Assembly (NCBI RefSeq): GCF_002284575.1
Contig: NZ_NPKJ01000068.1
Coordinates: 1 to 64,000, forward strand
Origin: Mesorhizobium temperatum
GTDB lineage: Bacteria; Pseudomonadota; Alphaproteobacteria; Rhizobiales; Rhizobiaceae
Length of the DNA stretch: 64,000 bases
Direction: 5' to 3'
Shown in pieces: positions 6,973-15,258 of this stretch. The number at the start of each line of letters is the position of its first letter. Position 1 is the first letter of the stretch. The notes beneath the pieces are model-generated. The model saw only the letters and a program-made list of their open reading frames with translations, ran no database searches and was not told the DNA's origin. A program made the position numbers and the translations under genes.

Positions 6973-7884
6973 ATGGCCCAGTCACTACCTAGTATCGTTT
7001 CCGGCGAAGGCGGCCTCAGCCGCTACCTGGAAGAAATCCGTCGCTTTCCGATGCTTCAGCCGCAGGAAGAGTACATGCTCGCCAAGCGTTACGCCGAGCA
7101 TGAGGACACCACGGCTGCACACAAGCTCGTCACCAGCCACCTTCGGCTCGTCGCCAAGATCGCCATGGGCTATCGCGGCTACGGCCTGCCGATCGGCGAG
7201 GTGATCTCGGAAGGCAATGTCGGCCTGATGCAGGCCGTCAAGAAATTCGAACCGGAGCGCGGCTTCCGGCTCGCCACCTACGCCATGTGGTGGATCAAGG
7301 CCTCGATCCAGGAATACATCCTGCGCTCGTGGAGCCTGGTCAAGATGGGCACGACCGCCAACCAGAAGCGCCTGTTCTTCAACCTGCGCAAGGTGAAGGG
7401 CAAGATCCAGGCGCTTGACGACGGCGATTTGAAGCCCGACCAGATCACCGAGATCGCCACCCGCCTCAACGTGTCCGAAGCGGAGGTGGTGTCGATGAAC
7501 CGCCGCCTGTCGGGCGACGCCTCGCTCAACGCACCGATCCGGGCGAGCGAAGGCGAGTCCGGTGAATGGCAGGACTGGCTGGTCGACGACCACGAAAGCC
7601 AGGAAGAGGCGCTGATCGAGCAGGACGAGCTGGAAAACCGGCGCGGCATGCTGTCCGGCGCTCTTGCCGTGCTCAACGAGCGCGAGCGGCGTATCTTCGA
7701 GGCGCGCCGCCTTGCCGAGGAGCCGCTGACGCTGGAAGAGCTGTCGTCCGAGTTCGACATCAGCCGCGAGCGCGTGCGCCAGATCGAGGTGCGCGCCTTC
7801 GAGAAGGTGCAGGACGCGGTCAAGGCCGCGGCCAAGCGCCAGATGCAGGCCCTGCGCACCATCGAGGCGCAGCCGGCGGCGTAA
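6973..7884 (+). CDS. rpoH: RNA polymerase sigma-32 factor (RpoH)
   Basis: Directs RNA polymerase to heat-shock promoters. A 303-residue protein starting MAQSLPSIVSGEGGLSRYLE. I chose this ATG because GAGAGAGGGGG precedes it and it matches family N termini. Region 2 contains LVTSHLRLVAKIAMGYRGYG and the core-binding/-10 segment RGFRLATYAMWWIKASIQEY. The RpoH box-like segment is near TTANQKRLFFNLRKVKG. Region 4.2 has EELSSEFDISRERVRQIE. Rhizobia often carry two rpoH genes; which one this is cannot be settled here. A strong terminator follows. Confidence 0.95.
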   Translation: MAQSLPSIVSGEGGLSRYLEEIRRFPMLQPQEEYMLAKRYAEHEDTTAAHKLVTSHLRLVAKIAMGYRGYGLPIGEVISEGNVGLMQAVKKFEPERGFRLATYAMWWIKASIQEYILRSWSLVKMGTTANQKRLFFNLRKVKGKIQALDDGDLKPDQITEIATRLNVSEAEVVSMNRRLSGDASLNAPIRASEGESGEWQDWLVDDHESQEEALIEQDELENRRGMLSGALAVLNERERRIFEARRLAEEPLTLEELSSEFDISRERVRQIEVRAFEKVQDAVKAAAKRQMQALRTIEAQPAA

Positions 7885-7904
7885 AGCTTCCGACGGAAAC
7901 AAAT

Positions 7905-7940
7905 AAAGGCGGCGTCAGGCAACTGGCGCCGCCTTTTTTA
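7905..7940 (+). terminator. rho-independent terminator of rpoH
   Basis: Arms AAAGGCGGCG (7905-7914) and CGCCGCCTTT (7927-7936) with a 12-base loop, followed by a T run, 20 bases after the rpoH stop. Confidence 0.9.
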
Positions 7941-8270
7941 TTGGTCCTCAGACTGCCGGAAGAACTGTCGCTTGGTGTCATATTCTAGCAAGTTACCGGT
8001 TCCGCCGCGCCTTCGCGAACGCCAAATCCGTCGCCATAAACCGCTCAATCATCGGTATGATCAGCCTGGCCGGCTCATGCGGCATTATAGCAATTTTCCC
8101 CAAGCCCTGGAAACCGCAACGCTGCAAATTGTGGCGGCAATGTTCCGGCGCCGACACGGGCTTCCGCCTTGAAATTTCACAAGGTGGCGCTTGCGGCAAG
8201 CGGGCGCGACAATGGGCCGCCGGGGCTGCGCTGGGCAGTTGAACTCGCCTATTTGGAAACCAAAGGCAGT
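7941..8270. other. intergenic region without a convincing gene
   Basis: About 330 bases after the rpoH terminator. A minus-strand frame at 7993-8199 ends PMIERFMATDLAFAKARRNR and could be the tail of a lost gene, but it has no family match or ribosome-binding site. A promoter for the gene at 8271 should lie here; none is clear. Confidence 0.4.
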
Positions 8271-8786
8271 ATGACGATGACGATTTCTCCGTTTCTCACC
8301 GCTCTCGGATCCGAAGGTCCCCCAGCCGACCGAGCGAAAGACATGGACCTGTATGGATGGCTAATTGGAAGCTGGGAAATGGACACGGTCCACTACCTCG
8401 ACGACGGCACAATCCAGAAGTGGAATGGAGAATGCCATTTTGGCTGGGTGCTCGAAGGCCGCGCGATTCAGGACGTCTGGATTAGGCCCAAGCGCCCTGC
8501 GCCGTCCACGATGTATGGCACGACTTTGCGCATCTTCGATCCTAGGATCGATGGCTGGCACATCATATGGAACGACCCGCTCAACCGAGATCACTCGCGC
8601 CAGATCGGGCGGGCCGAGGGTAAGGACATTGTCCAACTCGGCACTGACTCGCGCGGTCTGAAAACTCGATGGCGTTTCACCGAGATCACTGCCAACAGCT
8701 TCCATTGGATCGGCGAGGAAAGATCTTCCGTGAGCGACCCTTGGAAAATCACGTATGAACATTTAGTCCGCCGAACAAAACCCTGA
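8271..8786 (+). CDS. uncharacterised beta-rich protein (171 aa)
   Basis: I use the ATG at 8271 (MTMTISPFLTALGSEGPPAD); the frame is open to 8169 but the extension looks non-coding. The core has DLYGWLIGSWEMDTVHYLDD, then ECHFGWVLEGRAIQDVW, TLRIFDPRIDGWHIIWND and ANSFHWIGEERS. This repeated strand/Trp pattern is typical of small lipocalin-like or DUF1579-like ligand-binding barrels. No signal peptide. The match is by pattern only, so the function is open. Confidence 0.65.
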   Translation: MTMTISPFLTALGSEGPPADRAKDMDLYGWLIGSWEMDTVHYLDDGTIQKWNGECHFGWVLEGRAIQDVWIRPKRPAPSTMYGTTLRIFDPRIDGWHIIWNDPLNRDHSRQIGRAEGKDIVQLGTDSRGLKTRWRFTEITANSFHWIGEERSSVSDPWKITYEHLVRRTKP

Positions 8787-8811
8787 AGCTAGACTAGCTG
8801 GCGTCTGCGCT

Positions 8812-8993
8812 GCCCCTCATCCGGCTGCCGCCACCTTCTCCCCGTATAGTGACGGGGGGAAGAGGCAGATCGCACCGCCGCCACTCTTTTTTGCAACGTC
8901 GAAAATTAGCGAAATCGTCAGTGAAAGCGTCCTTCTCCCCGTCGCTATACAGTCGCTATACGGGGAGAAGTGCCCGGCAGGGCGATGAGGGGC
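8812..8993. repeat. RIME-like palindromic intergenic repeat
   Basis: Outer perfect 10-bp inverted arms GCCCCTCATC (8812-8821) and GATGAGGGGC (8984-8993) enclose two hairpins built on CTTCTCCCCG/CGGGGAGAAG. This is the layout of the rhizobial intergenic mosaic elements. Inside the right hairpin, GTCGCTATAC occurs twice (8941-8950 and 8952-8961), a small duplication that looks recent. It separates two convergent genes. Confidence 0.8.
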
Positions 8994-9038
8994 GGCGCCG
9001 AGTTTGAATTGGAGTTGTAGTGCCAGCGACCCATCTCA

Positions 9039-9926
9039 TCAAAGGCAATCGAGCGGAAACTTCAGATAGCGGCGACCGTTTGATTCCGGTTCCGGCAAGC
9101 GCCCGCCATTCATGTTGACCTGCAGCGCGTGCAGGATCAGCCTTGGCATCGGCAGCGTCCTGTCGCGCGCCTCGCGCAACGCCACGAAATCGGCCTCTGT
9201 CCTGCAGGCGGCAACATGGGTGTTCTTGGATTTCTGTTCCGCGACCGTGCTCTCCCACAGCGGTTCGCGTCCTTCTGTCTGGTAGTCATGACCGACGAAA
9301 AGGCGTGTCTCGTCCGGTAGCGCGAGGATATCCTGGATCGAGCGCCAGAGTCGCGCCGCACTGCCGCCGGGAAAATCCGCTCTTGCCGTGCCGCTGTCAG
9401 GCATGAAGAGCGTGTCGTGGATGAAAGCAGCGTCGCCGATCACATAGGTGATCGAGGCCAGCGTATGGCCCGGCGAAAAAAGCACCTTGGCCGGAATGCC
9501 GCCGACCGAAAATGTTTCGCCATCGGCGAACAGTCTGTTCCACTGGGATCCGTCGGCAGGAAAATCCGGCCAGTTGTAGATCGCCTTCCACAATTTCTGG
9601 ACGTCGATGATCTTCTCACCAATCGCCGTGGGCGCCCCGGTCTTCGCGCTAAGATAGTGCGCCGCCGAGAAATGGTCGGCATGCGGGTGCGTGTCGAGTA
9701 TCCACTCGACCTCCAGCCCGTTCTCCCTGATGAAATCGAGCAGGGCGTCGGCATTCTTCGTCGCTGTTGCGCCGGACTTCTCGTCGAAATCGAGGACTGG
9801 ATCGATGATTGCGCATCGTCGCGTCTGCGGGTCGGCAACGACATACTGGATGGACCCGCTCGGCTTGTCGTAAAAGCCTGCCACCTGCAGCTTGGCCGAT
9901 GTCGCGTCCAATCTCGGCTCCCTCAA
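9039..9926 (-). CDS. MBL-fold hydrolase, persulfide dioxygenase-like
   Basis: A 295-residue metallo-beta-lactamase-fold protein with the metal motif THPHADH at 79-85, SPGHTLASITY and FVGHDYQTEGR. The order and the tail (RLILHALQVNMNGGRLP) match the ETHE1/Blh-type sulfur dioxygenase group, which oxidises glutathione persulfide in sulfide detoxification. The frame begins at a TTG (9926); no ATG lies upstream in frame, so the exact start is uncertain. No rhodanese or BigR-type regulator is adjacent, which weakens a firm sulfide assignment. Confidence 0.82.
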   Translation of the reverse strand: MREPRLDATSAKLQVAGFYDKPSGSIQYVVADPQTRRCAIIDPVLDFDEKSGATATKNADALLDFIRENGLEVEWILDTHPHADHFSAAHYLSAKTGAPTAIGEKIIDVQKLWKAIYNWPDFPADGSQWNRLFADGETFSVGGIPAKVLFSPGHTLASITYVIGDAAFIHDTLFMPDSGTARADFPGGSAARLWRSIQDILALPDETRLFVGHDYQTEGREPLWESTVAEQKSKNTHVAACRTEADFVALREARDRTLPMPRLILHALQVNMNGGRLPEPESNGRRYLKFPLDCL

Positions 9927-10058
9927 CTCCCACCCGGCAGGAATGGTTTTCCCTGCCGGGGTAAAAGAAGAGCATGGTCATTCGCCAGCGCAACGCCGTC
10001 AAGCACCGCATGCTCATGCAGGCGTGAAAACCGAAATTCTCCGTGCCGTCCTGGCTGC

Positions 10059-10718
10059 TCAGGCGGAGGGCTGTTTGGTCTTCCTGAGATACGGCAGGAC
10101 CGTCTCGTAGGCGCCGAAACGCTTGATCGCATCCTCGTTGGAAACAGCGGCGGTGATGATGACATCTTCGCCCTGCTTCCAGTTCGCCGGCGTCGCCACC
10201 TGGTGCTTGGCGGTCAGCTGGATGGAATCGATCGCGCGCAGGATCTCATCGAAGTTACGGCCGGTCGTCATCGGATAGGTGAGAACCAGCTTGATCTTCT
10301 TGTCGGGGCCGATGACGTAGACCGAACGCACCGTGGCATTGTCTGCGGGCGTGCGCCCTTCCGAGGTTTCGCCGGCGCCGGCCGGCAGCATCTCGTAAAG
10401 CTTGGCGACCTTGAGATCCTTGTCGCCGATCAGCGGATAGTTCACCGATTGGCCGGTCGCCTTCTTGATATCATCCTGCCATTTGCCATGGCTTTCGACC
10501 GGGTCGACGGAAATGCCGATGATCTTGACGTTGCGCTTCTTGAACTCGCCTTTCAGGCCGGCCATCGTGCCGAGCTCGGTCGTGCAGACCGGCGTGAAAT
10601 TCTTCGGATGGCTGAAAAGCACCGCCCAGCCGTCACCGATCCAGTCGTGGAAGCTGATCGTCCCTTGCGTGGTTTCGGCCGTGAAATCCGGCGCGGTATC
10701 GTTGATACGGAGGCTCAT
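10059..10718 (-). CDS. 1-Cys peroxiredoxin (Prx6 type)
   Basis: Reduces hydrogen peroxide and organic peroxides in the cytoplasm. A 219-residue protein starting MSLRINDTAPDFTAETTQGT, with the peroxidatic site PVCTTE (Cys45) and a long C-terminal arm typical of the Prx6/AhpC-TSA 1-Cys group. No resolving cysteine is evident in the usual positions. It lies downstream of zapA on the same strand, 175 bases away, and probably has its own promoter. Confidence 0.93.
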   Translation of the reverse strand: MSLRINDTAPDFTAETTQGTISFHDWIGDGWAVLFSHPKNFTPVCTTELGTMAGLKGEFKKRNVKIIGISVDPVESHGKWQDDIKKATGQSVNYPLIGDKDLKVAKLYEMLPAGAGETSEGRTPADNATVRSVYVIGPDKKIKLVLTYPMTTGRNFDEILRAIDSIQLTAKHQVATPANWKQGEDVIITAAVSNEDAIKRFGAYETVLPYLRKTKQPSA

Positions 10719-10893
10719 GACGTGTCCCTACCCTGTGAGTGCAGATTGCAGCCGGCATTGACCGGCGCTGCTTTTGCCTTTCTACCACTCCGGCGTCATC
10801 CTTCAAACGCCTGTTGCGTCGGCATCAAGGCCGACTGCGAAAATATTTTCATTGCTTCTCGGCAAAGGCAGCAGGAATTTCCGCTGCGCTGGC

Positions 10894-11259
10894 TCAGCCC
10901 TTGTTCACCGCCAGCGTCGTCGCCAGGTCTTCCATGCGCTGGGCGAGCGCGCCAAGCGCTTGGGTCAGCACGGAATCGTTCTTGTCGGCCTTGGTCAGCG
11001 CGTCGTCACGCGTCTTGCGCAGCGTCAGCACTTCGCTTTCCATGCCCTTGACGCGTTTTTGCAGTTCCGAAAGCTCGTCCATGACCATGATGCCGGCCAT
11101 CACCGTCAGCCGCTGGTCGCCGATCTCGCCGAACGAATCCTTCAGATGCGAGACGTAGCGGTCGAAGCGCTCGGCAAGGTCGATCAGATGTTCTTCCTGG
11201 CCCTCGTCGCAAGCCATGCGATACTGCTTGCCGTCGATGGAAACCGTGACTTGTGCCAT
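10894..11259 (-). CDS. zapA: cell division protein ZapA
   Basis: Stabilises FtsZ filaments at the division ring. A 121-residue protein with the ZapA head (MAQVTVSIDGKQYRMACDEG, then EEHLIDLAERFDRYV) followed by a long helical region (DELSELQKRVKGMESEVLTL) that forms the dimer coiled coil. The upstream gene encodes a DUF4164 coiled-coil protein 11 bases away, a pairing usual in Rhizobiales, so the two form an operon. Confidence 0.92.
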   Translation of the reverse strand: MAQVTVSIDGKQYRMACDEGQEEHLIDLAERFDRYVSHLKDSFGEIGDQRLTVMAGIMVMDELSELQKRVKGMESEVLTLRKTRDDALTKADKNDSVLTQALGALAQRMEDLATTLAVNKG

Positions 11260-11270
11260 TGGGCCAGCCC

Positions 11271-11543
11271 CTATCTGTCCAACACGGCGCGGATGGTTTC
11301 CATGGCGGTCACCAGCCGACGCGACACTTCCTTGTTGGCGTCTTCCAGCCGTTCGGCGCGCGCTTCGGAATTGTCGAGTTCCTGCGCCAGCCGCGAGCGG
11401 TCGGCGTTCATGCGCTGCACCTCCGCCTCGGCTTCCGTATAGTCGCGCTCGTGCTCGAGCTTGGCCGCGACGGCATTTTCCAGCCCCTCGATGGCCTTAC
11501 CTAGCCTGGCAATGACTTCCTTGAGTGTCGTTTCCCCGGTCAT
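11271..11543 (-). CDS. DUF4164 coiled-coil protein
   Basis: A 90-residue, almost wholly helical protein (MTGETTLKEVIARLGKAIEG, then KLEHERDYTEAEAEVQRMN) with heptad-like spacing throughout. It is the usual upstream neighbour of zapA in Rhizobiales and is probably translated from the same mRNA. A role in division or as a ZapB-like partner is plausible from context but not shown. Confidence 0.8.
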   Translation of the reverse strand: MTGETTLKEVIARLGKAIEGLENAVAAKLEHERDYTEAEAEVQRMNADRSRLAQELDNSEARAERLEDANKEVSRRLVTAMETIRAVLDR

Positions 11544-11704
11544 GGCTTTCGTCCTGCGCCCTGCCCATCACCGAATCATCCACGTTCAGAACGCGTTATG
11601 TCTGAAACATTACCCGCCGTGTGAAGCCAACGTCAATAAAGCTCTCGCGACTGTCCCCTACTAACGCTAATGTAGAGCCTCCAAGACCCTTCTGGCGCCA
11701 TCAC

Positions 11705-11772
11705 AAGACCGGCAAAAGCGCCGGATTATTGACTAACAAGATCGGCAAAAGCGCGCCGGTTTGTTGACTAAA
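11705..11772 (+). repeat. two imperfect 33-35 bp direct repeats before tkt
   Basis: Copy 1 (11705-11737) and copy 2 (11738-11772) share the order AAGAxCGGCAAAAGCGC, CCGG and TTGACTAA, and abut directly. Copy 2 differs by a two-base insertion and a few changes. Each copy supplies a TTGACT hexamer. A regulator-binding role or a duplicated promoter element is possible. Confidence 0.65.
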
Positions 11773-11791
11773 AAGCCGCGCCTGCTATGTG
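11764..11791 (+). promoter_or_regulatory. candidate tkt promoter
   Basis: TTGACT at 11764-11769 and TATGTG at 11786-11791 are separated by 16 bases, a fair match to the alphaproteobacterial housekeeping consensus. The tkt ATG lies about 58 bases downstream. The -35 belongs to the second copy of the tandem repeat. Confidence 0.45.
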
Positions 11792-11849
11792 TCGCGCACC
11801 CCCTTTCCAGGGCTCTCCCAAGGCCCCGAACCCCCACACTGGAGGAAGC

Positions 11850-13841
11850 ATGACCTCGCGTGAACAACATGACCGGATGGCCAATGCGATCCGTTTTCTT
11901 TCCATGGACGCCGTCGAGAAGGCCCAGTCCGGCCACCCCGGCCTGCCCATGGGCTGCGCCGACATCGCCACCGTGCTGTTCACGCGTTTCCTGAAATACG
12001 ATGCGAAGAGCCCGCATTGGCCCGATCGCGACCGATTCATCCTGTCGGCCGGCCACGGTTCGATGCTGCTTTATTCGCTGCTTTATCTGACCGGCTACGA
12101 GGACATCACTCTCGACCAGATCAAGCATTTTCGGCAAGTGGGGTCGAGGACGGCAGGCCATCCCGAATATGGCCATGCCGCCGGCATCGAGACGACGACC
12201 GGCCCGCTCGGCCAGGGGCTTGCCAATTCGGTCGGCTTCGCACTCGGCGAGCGCATCATGAATGCCGCCTTCGGCAACGACCTCGTCGATCACTACACCT
12301 ATGTGCTGGCCGGCGACGGCTGCCTGATGGAAGGCGTCTCGCAGGAGGCCATCGCACTTGCCGGACATCTCAAGCTGAACAAGCTGATCGTCTTTTGGGA
12401 CAACAACAACATCTCGATCGACGGCCCGGTGTCGCTGGCCGACAACACCGATCAGGTTGCCCGCTTCCAGGCATCCGGTTGGAACGCCAGCCACATTGAC
12501 GGCCAGGATCCGGAGGCGATCGCCTATGCCATCGAGGCGGCCCGCCATTCCGACAAGCCGACGATGATCGCCTGCAAGACGACGATCGGCTTCGGCGCGC
12601 CGACCAAGGCCGGCACCAACAAGGCACACGGTTCGCCGCTCGGCGCTGAGGAAATCGCCGGCGCGAGAAAATTCTTCGGTTGGGATTATCCGCCTTTCGA
12701 GCTTCCTGCCGATATCCTCGATGCCTGGCGCGACGCCGGCAAGACGGGCATCAAGGCACGCACCGACTGGGAAGGCCGCCTTGCCAAGGCCGACGCCCAA
12801 TTGCGCAGCGAATTCGAGCGCCGCATCAGTGGCACGCTGCCGGCGAATTTCGACGCCGTCATCACCGACTACAAGAAGAAGCTCAGCACGGACAAGCCGA
12901 AGGTCGCCACCCGCAAATCGTCGGAAATGGCGCTCGAAATCATCAACGGCGCGGTGCCGGAAACCATCGGCGGCTCAGCCGACCTGACCGGCTCCAACAA
13001 CACCAAGACCAGCCAGACCAAGAACATCACATCAGACGATTACGGCCAGCGCTACGTTCACTACGGCGTCCGCGAGCACGGGATGGCGGCCGCACTCAAC
13101 GGACTGACGCTGCATGGCGGCATCATCGCCTATGGCGGCACCTTCATGTGCTTTTCCGACTACGCCCGTCCGTCGATGCGGCTCGCCTCGCTGATGGGCA
13201 TCCGCTCGATCTTCGTCATGACCCATGATTCCATCGGTCTCGGCGAAGACGGCCCGACCCATCAGCCGGTCGAGCATCTGGCCGCACTGCGCGCCATTCC
13301 GAACCACAATGTCTTCCGCCCGGCGGACGCGGTCGAGACCGCCGAATGCTGGCAACTGGCCATCGAACAGGAAAAGACGCCTTCGACGCTGGCGCTGACC
13401 CGGCAGAACCTGCCGGCGGTGCGCAACGACTTCGTTGCGGAAAACCTCAGCCGCCAGGGCGCCTATGAGCTGGCCGCCGCCAGTGGCGATGCGGCGGTGA
13501 CGATCTTCGCTTCGGGTTCCGAGGTCGAGATTGCGCTGGCGGCGCGCGAGGCATTGGAGAAGCACGGCCATCCGACCCGCGTCGTCTCTGTCCCCTGCTT
13601 CGAATTGTTCGACAAGCAGAGCGCCGACTATCGCAACAAGACGATCGGCAACGCACCGATCAAGATCGCCATCGAAGCCGGCATCCGCCAGGGCTGGGAT
13701 CATTTCATCGGCACCGACGGCATCTTCATCGGCATGACCGGCTTCGGCGCCTCTGGCACGATCGAACAGCTCTATCCGCATTTCGGCATCACCGCCGAAG
13801 CGACGGTGAAGGCGGCGGAAGCCCGCCTGCACGGCGAGTAA
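11850..13841 (+). CDS. tkt: transketolase
   Basis: Transfers two-carbon ketol units between sugar phosphates, linking the pentose phosphate and triose pools; needs thiamine diphosphate and Mg2+. A 663-residue protein starting MTSREQHDRMANAIRFLSMD with GGAGGAA before the ATG at 11850. It shows the ThDP-binding GDGCLMEG...N motif (loop NNNISIDGP), HPEYGHAAGIETTTGPLGQG, and the central domain with VREHGMAAALNGL and SIGLGEDGPTHQPVEHLAAL. Length and motifs match bacterial transketolases. gap, pgk and fba follow in the same direction. Confidence 0.97.
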   Translation: MTSREQHDRMANAIRFLSMDAVEKAQSGHPGLPMGCADIATVLFTRFLKYDAKSPHWPDRDRFILSAGHGSMLLYSLLYLTGYEDITLDQIKHFRQVGSRTAGHPEYGHAAGIETTTGPLGQGLANSVGFALGERIMNAAFGNDLVDHYTYVLAGDGCLMEGVSQEAIALAGHLKLNKLIVFWDNNNISIDGPVSLADNTDQVARFQASGWNASHIDGQDPEAIAYAIEAARHSDKPTMIACKTTIGFGAPTKAGTNKAHGSPLGAEEIAGARKFFGWDYPPFELPADILDAWRDAGKTGIKARTDWEGRLAKADAQLRSEFERRISGTLPANFDAVITDYKKKLSTDKPKVATRKSSEMALEIINGAVPETIGGSADLTGSNNTKTSQTKNITSDDYGQRYVHYGVREHGMAAALNGLTLHGGIIAYGGTFMCFSDYARPSMRLASLMGIRSIFVMTHDSIGLGEDGPTHQPVEHLAALRAIPNHNVFRPADAVETAECWQLAIEQEKTPSTLALTRQNLPAVRNDFVAENLSRQGAYELAAASGDAAVTIFASGSEVEIALAAREALEKHGHPTRVVSVPCFELFDKQSADYRNKTIGNAPIKIAIEAGIRQGWDHFIGTDGIFIGMTGFGASGTIEQLYPHFGITAEATVKAAEARLHGE

Positions 13842-13994
13842 AGCCAGACACCCGCGAGACCGCGCATGGCGGTTTTGCGGCAGCCTCAGTCTGGTGGACT
13901 TAAATCCAACCCATCGACGGCTGGATTCTTTGGCAGCCCGCCGTTATGAAGCTGCGGACTTGATCTTCGGCCTCCAACTCCCAGGGAGAGAAAA

Positions 13995-15005
13995 ATGACC
14001 GTCAGAGTTGCCATCAACGGATTCGGCCGCATCGGCCGCAACATCCTGCGCGCCATCCACGAATCCGGCCGCAAGGACATCGACGTCGTCGCCGTCAACG
14101 ACCTCGGCCCGGTCGAAACCAACGCGCATCTGCTGCGCTTCGACAGCGTGCATGGCCGCTTCCCGCATGAAGTGACGGTTGACGGTGACCAGATCACCGT
14201 CGGCACCGAAAAATTCAAGGTCACCGCGATCAAGGACCCGACGCAGTTGCCGTGGAAGGAGCTCGGCATCGACATCGCGCTCGAATGCACCGGCATCTTC
14301 ACCGCCCGCGACAAGGCCGCGGCGCATCTGACCGCCGGCGCCAAGCGCGTCCTCGTCTCGGCGCCTGCGGAGGGCGCCGACCTCACCGTCGTCTATGGCA
14401 TCAACCATGACAAGCTGACCAAGGACCACATCGTCATCTCGAACGCCTCCTGCACCACCAACTGCCTGGCGCCGCTGGCAGCCGTGCTGCATGAGGCCGT
14501 CGGCATCGAGAAGGGCATGATGACGACGATCCACTCCTACACCGGCGACCAGCCGACGCTGGACACCATGCATAAGGATCTCTACCGCGCCCGCGCCGCG
14601 GCCCTGTCGCAGATCCCGACCTCGACCGGCGCGGCCAAGGCGATCGGCCTGGTGCTGCCCGATCTCAAGGGCAAGCTCGACGGCATCTCCATTCGCGTGC
14701 CGACGCCGAACGTCTCGGTCGTCGATTTCAAGTTCATCGCCAAGCGGCCGACGACCGTGCAGGAGATCAACGAGGCGGTTATCGCCGCCTCCAACGGCAA
14801 GCTGAAGGGCATTCTCGCCGTTACCCATCACCCGAACGTATCGATCGACTTCAACCACGATTCGCATTCCTCGATCATGGCGCTCGACCAGACCAAGGTT
14901 ATGGACGGAAACTTCGTTTCGGTGCTGTCCTGGTACGACAATGAATGGGGTTTTTCCAACCGCATGGCCGACACCGCCGTCGCGTTCGGCAAGACCATCG
15001 CCTGA
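13995..15005 (+). CDS. gap: glyceraldehyde-3-phosphate dehydrogenase, type I
   Basis: Oxidises glyceraldehyde-3-phosphate to 1,3-bisphosphoglycerate (reversible). A 336-residue protein with the Rossmann start RVAINGFGRIGRNILRA, Asp36 after the second strand (VAVNDL), and the catalytic motif SNASCTTNC with Cys153. GAGAGAAAA precedes the ATG. It follows tkt after 153 bases and ends at a clear terminator. Asp36 favours NAD over NADP, but cofactor use should be tested. Confidence 0.97.
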   Translation: MTVRVAINGFGRIGRNILRAIHESGRKDIDVVAVNDLGPVETNAHLLRFDSVHGRFPHEVTVDGDQITVGTEKFKVTAIKDPTQLPWKELGIDIALECTGIFTARDKAAAHLTAGAKRVLVSAPAEGADLTVVYGINHDKLTKDHIVISNASCTTNCLAPLAAVLHEAVGIEKGMMTTIHSYTGDQPTLDTMHKDLYRARAAALSQIPTSTGAAKAIGLVLPDLKGKLDGISIRVPTPNVSVVDFKFIAKRPTTVQEINEAVIAASNGKLKGILAVTHHPNVSIDFNHDSHSSIMALDQTKVMDGNFVSVLSWYDNEWGFSNRMADTAVAFGKTIA

Positions 15006-15031
15006 TCGCAGAACCATCTTCTCGCGACTTG

Positions 15032-15060
15032 GAAACGCCCGGCTCTGTCCGGGCGTTTTC
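15032..15060 (+). terminator. terminator after gap
   Basis: GAAACGCCCGG (15032-15042) pairs with CCGGGCGTTTTC (15049-15060) around a six-base loop. The right arm ends in four Ts. It begins 26 bases past the gap stop. Confidence 0.8.
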
Positions 15061-15258
15061 ATGAGAGCGCCCAGCACCCTTTTGGATGCTCAAGCGGCGC
15101 TCTGACGGTTTGATTGGCAAGACCGCGCCTCGAGCGCCAAAACACTCAAAAATCAGCGGCATAGGGCAAAAAACCACCCTCCCGCCTTGCACCGGTCATG
15201 TCTTCGCCTCACTCTCTCGTAAAGCGAGAGGAACACGAATTCGAGGGGCGATTGGCGG

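Noticed and set aside
7993..8199. Minus-strand ORF ending in RFMATDLAFAKARRNR
   Set aside because: Protein-like at the end only, no ribosome-binding site and no domain; left as a possible remnant.
10719..10893. Possible 6S RNA downstream of zapA
   Set aside because: 6S RNA often lies near zapA, but this 175-base gap shows no long closing stem or central bulge, and a peroxiredoxin gene follows at once.
9417..11051. A 544-residue forward frame over the MBL and peroxiredoxin genes
   Set aside because: Antisense shadow of high-GC coding DNA; Arg/Gly-rich composition and no domain pattern. The minus-strand genes there have clear motifs.
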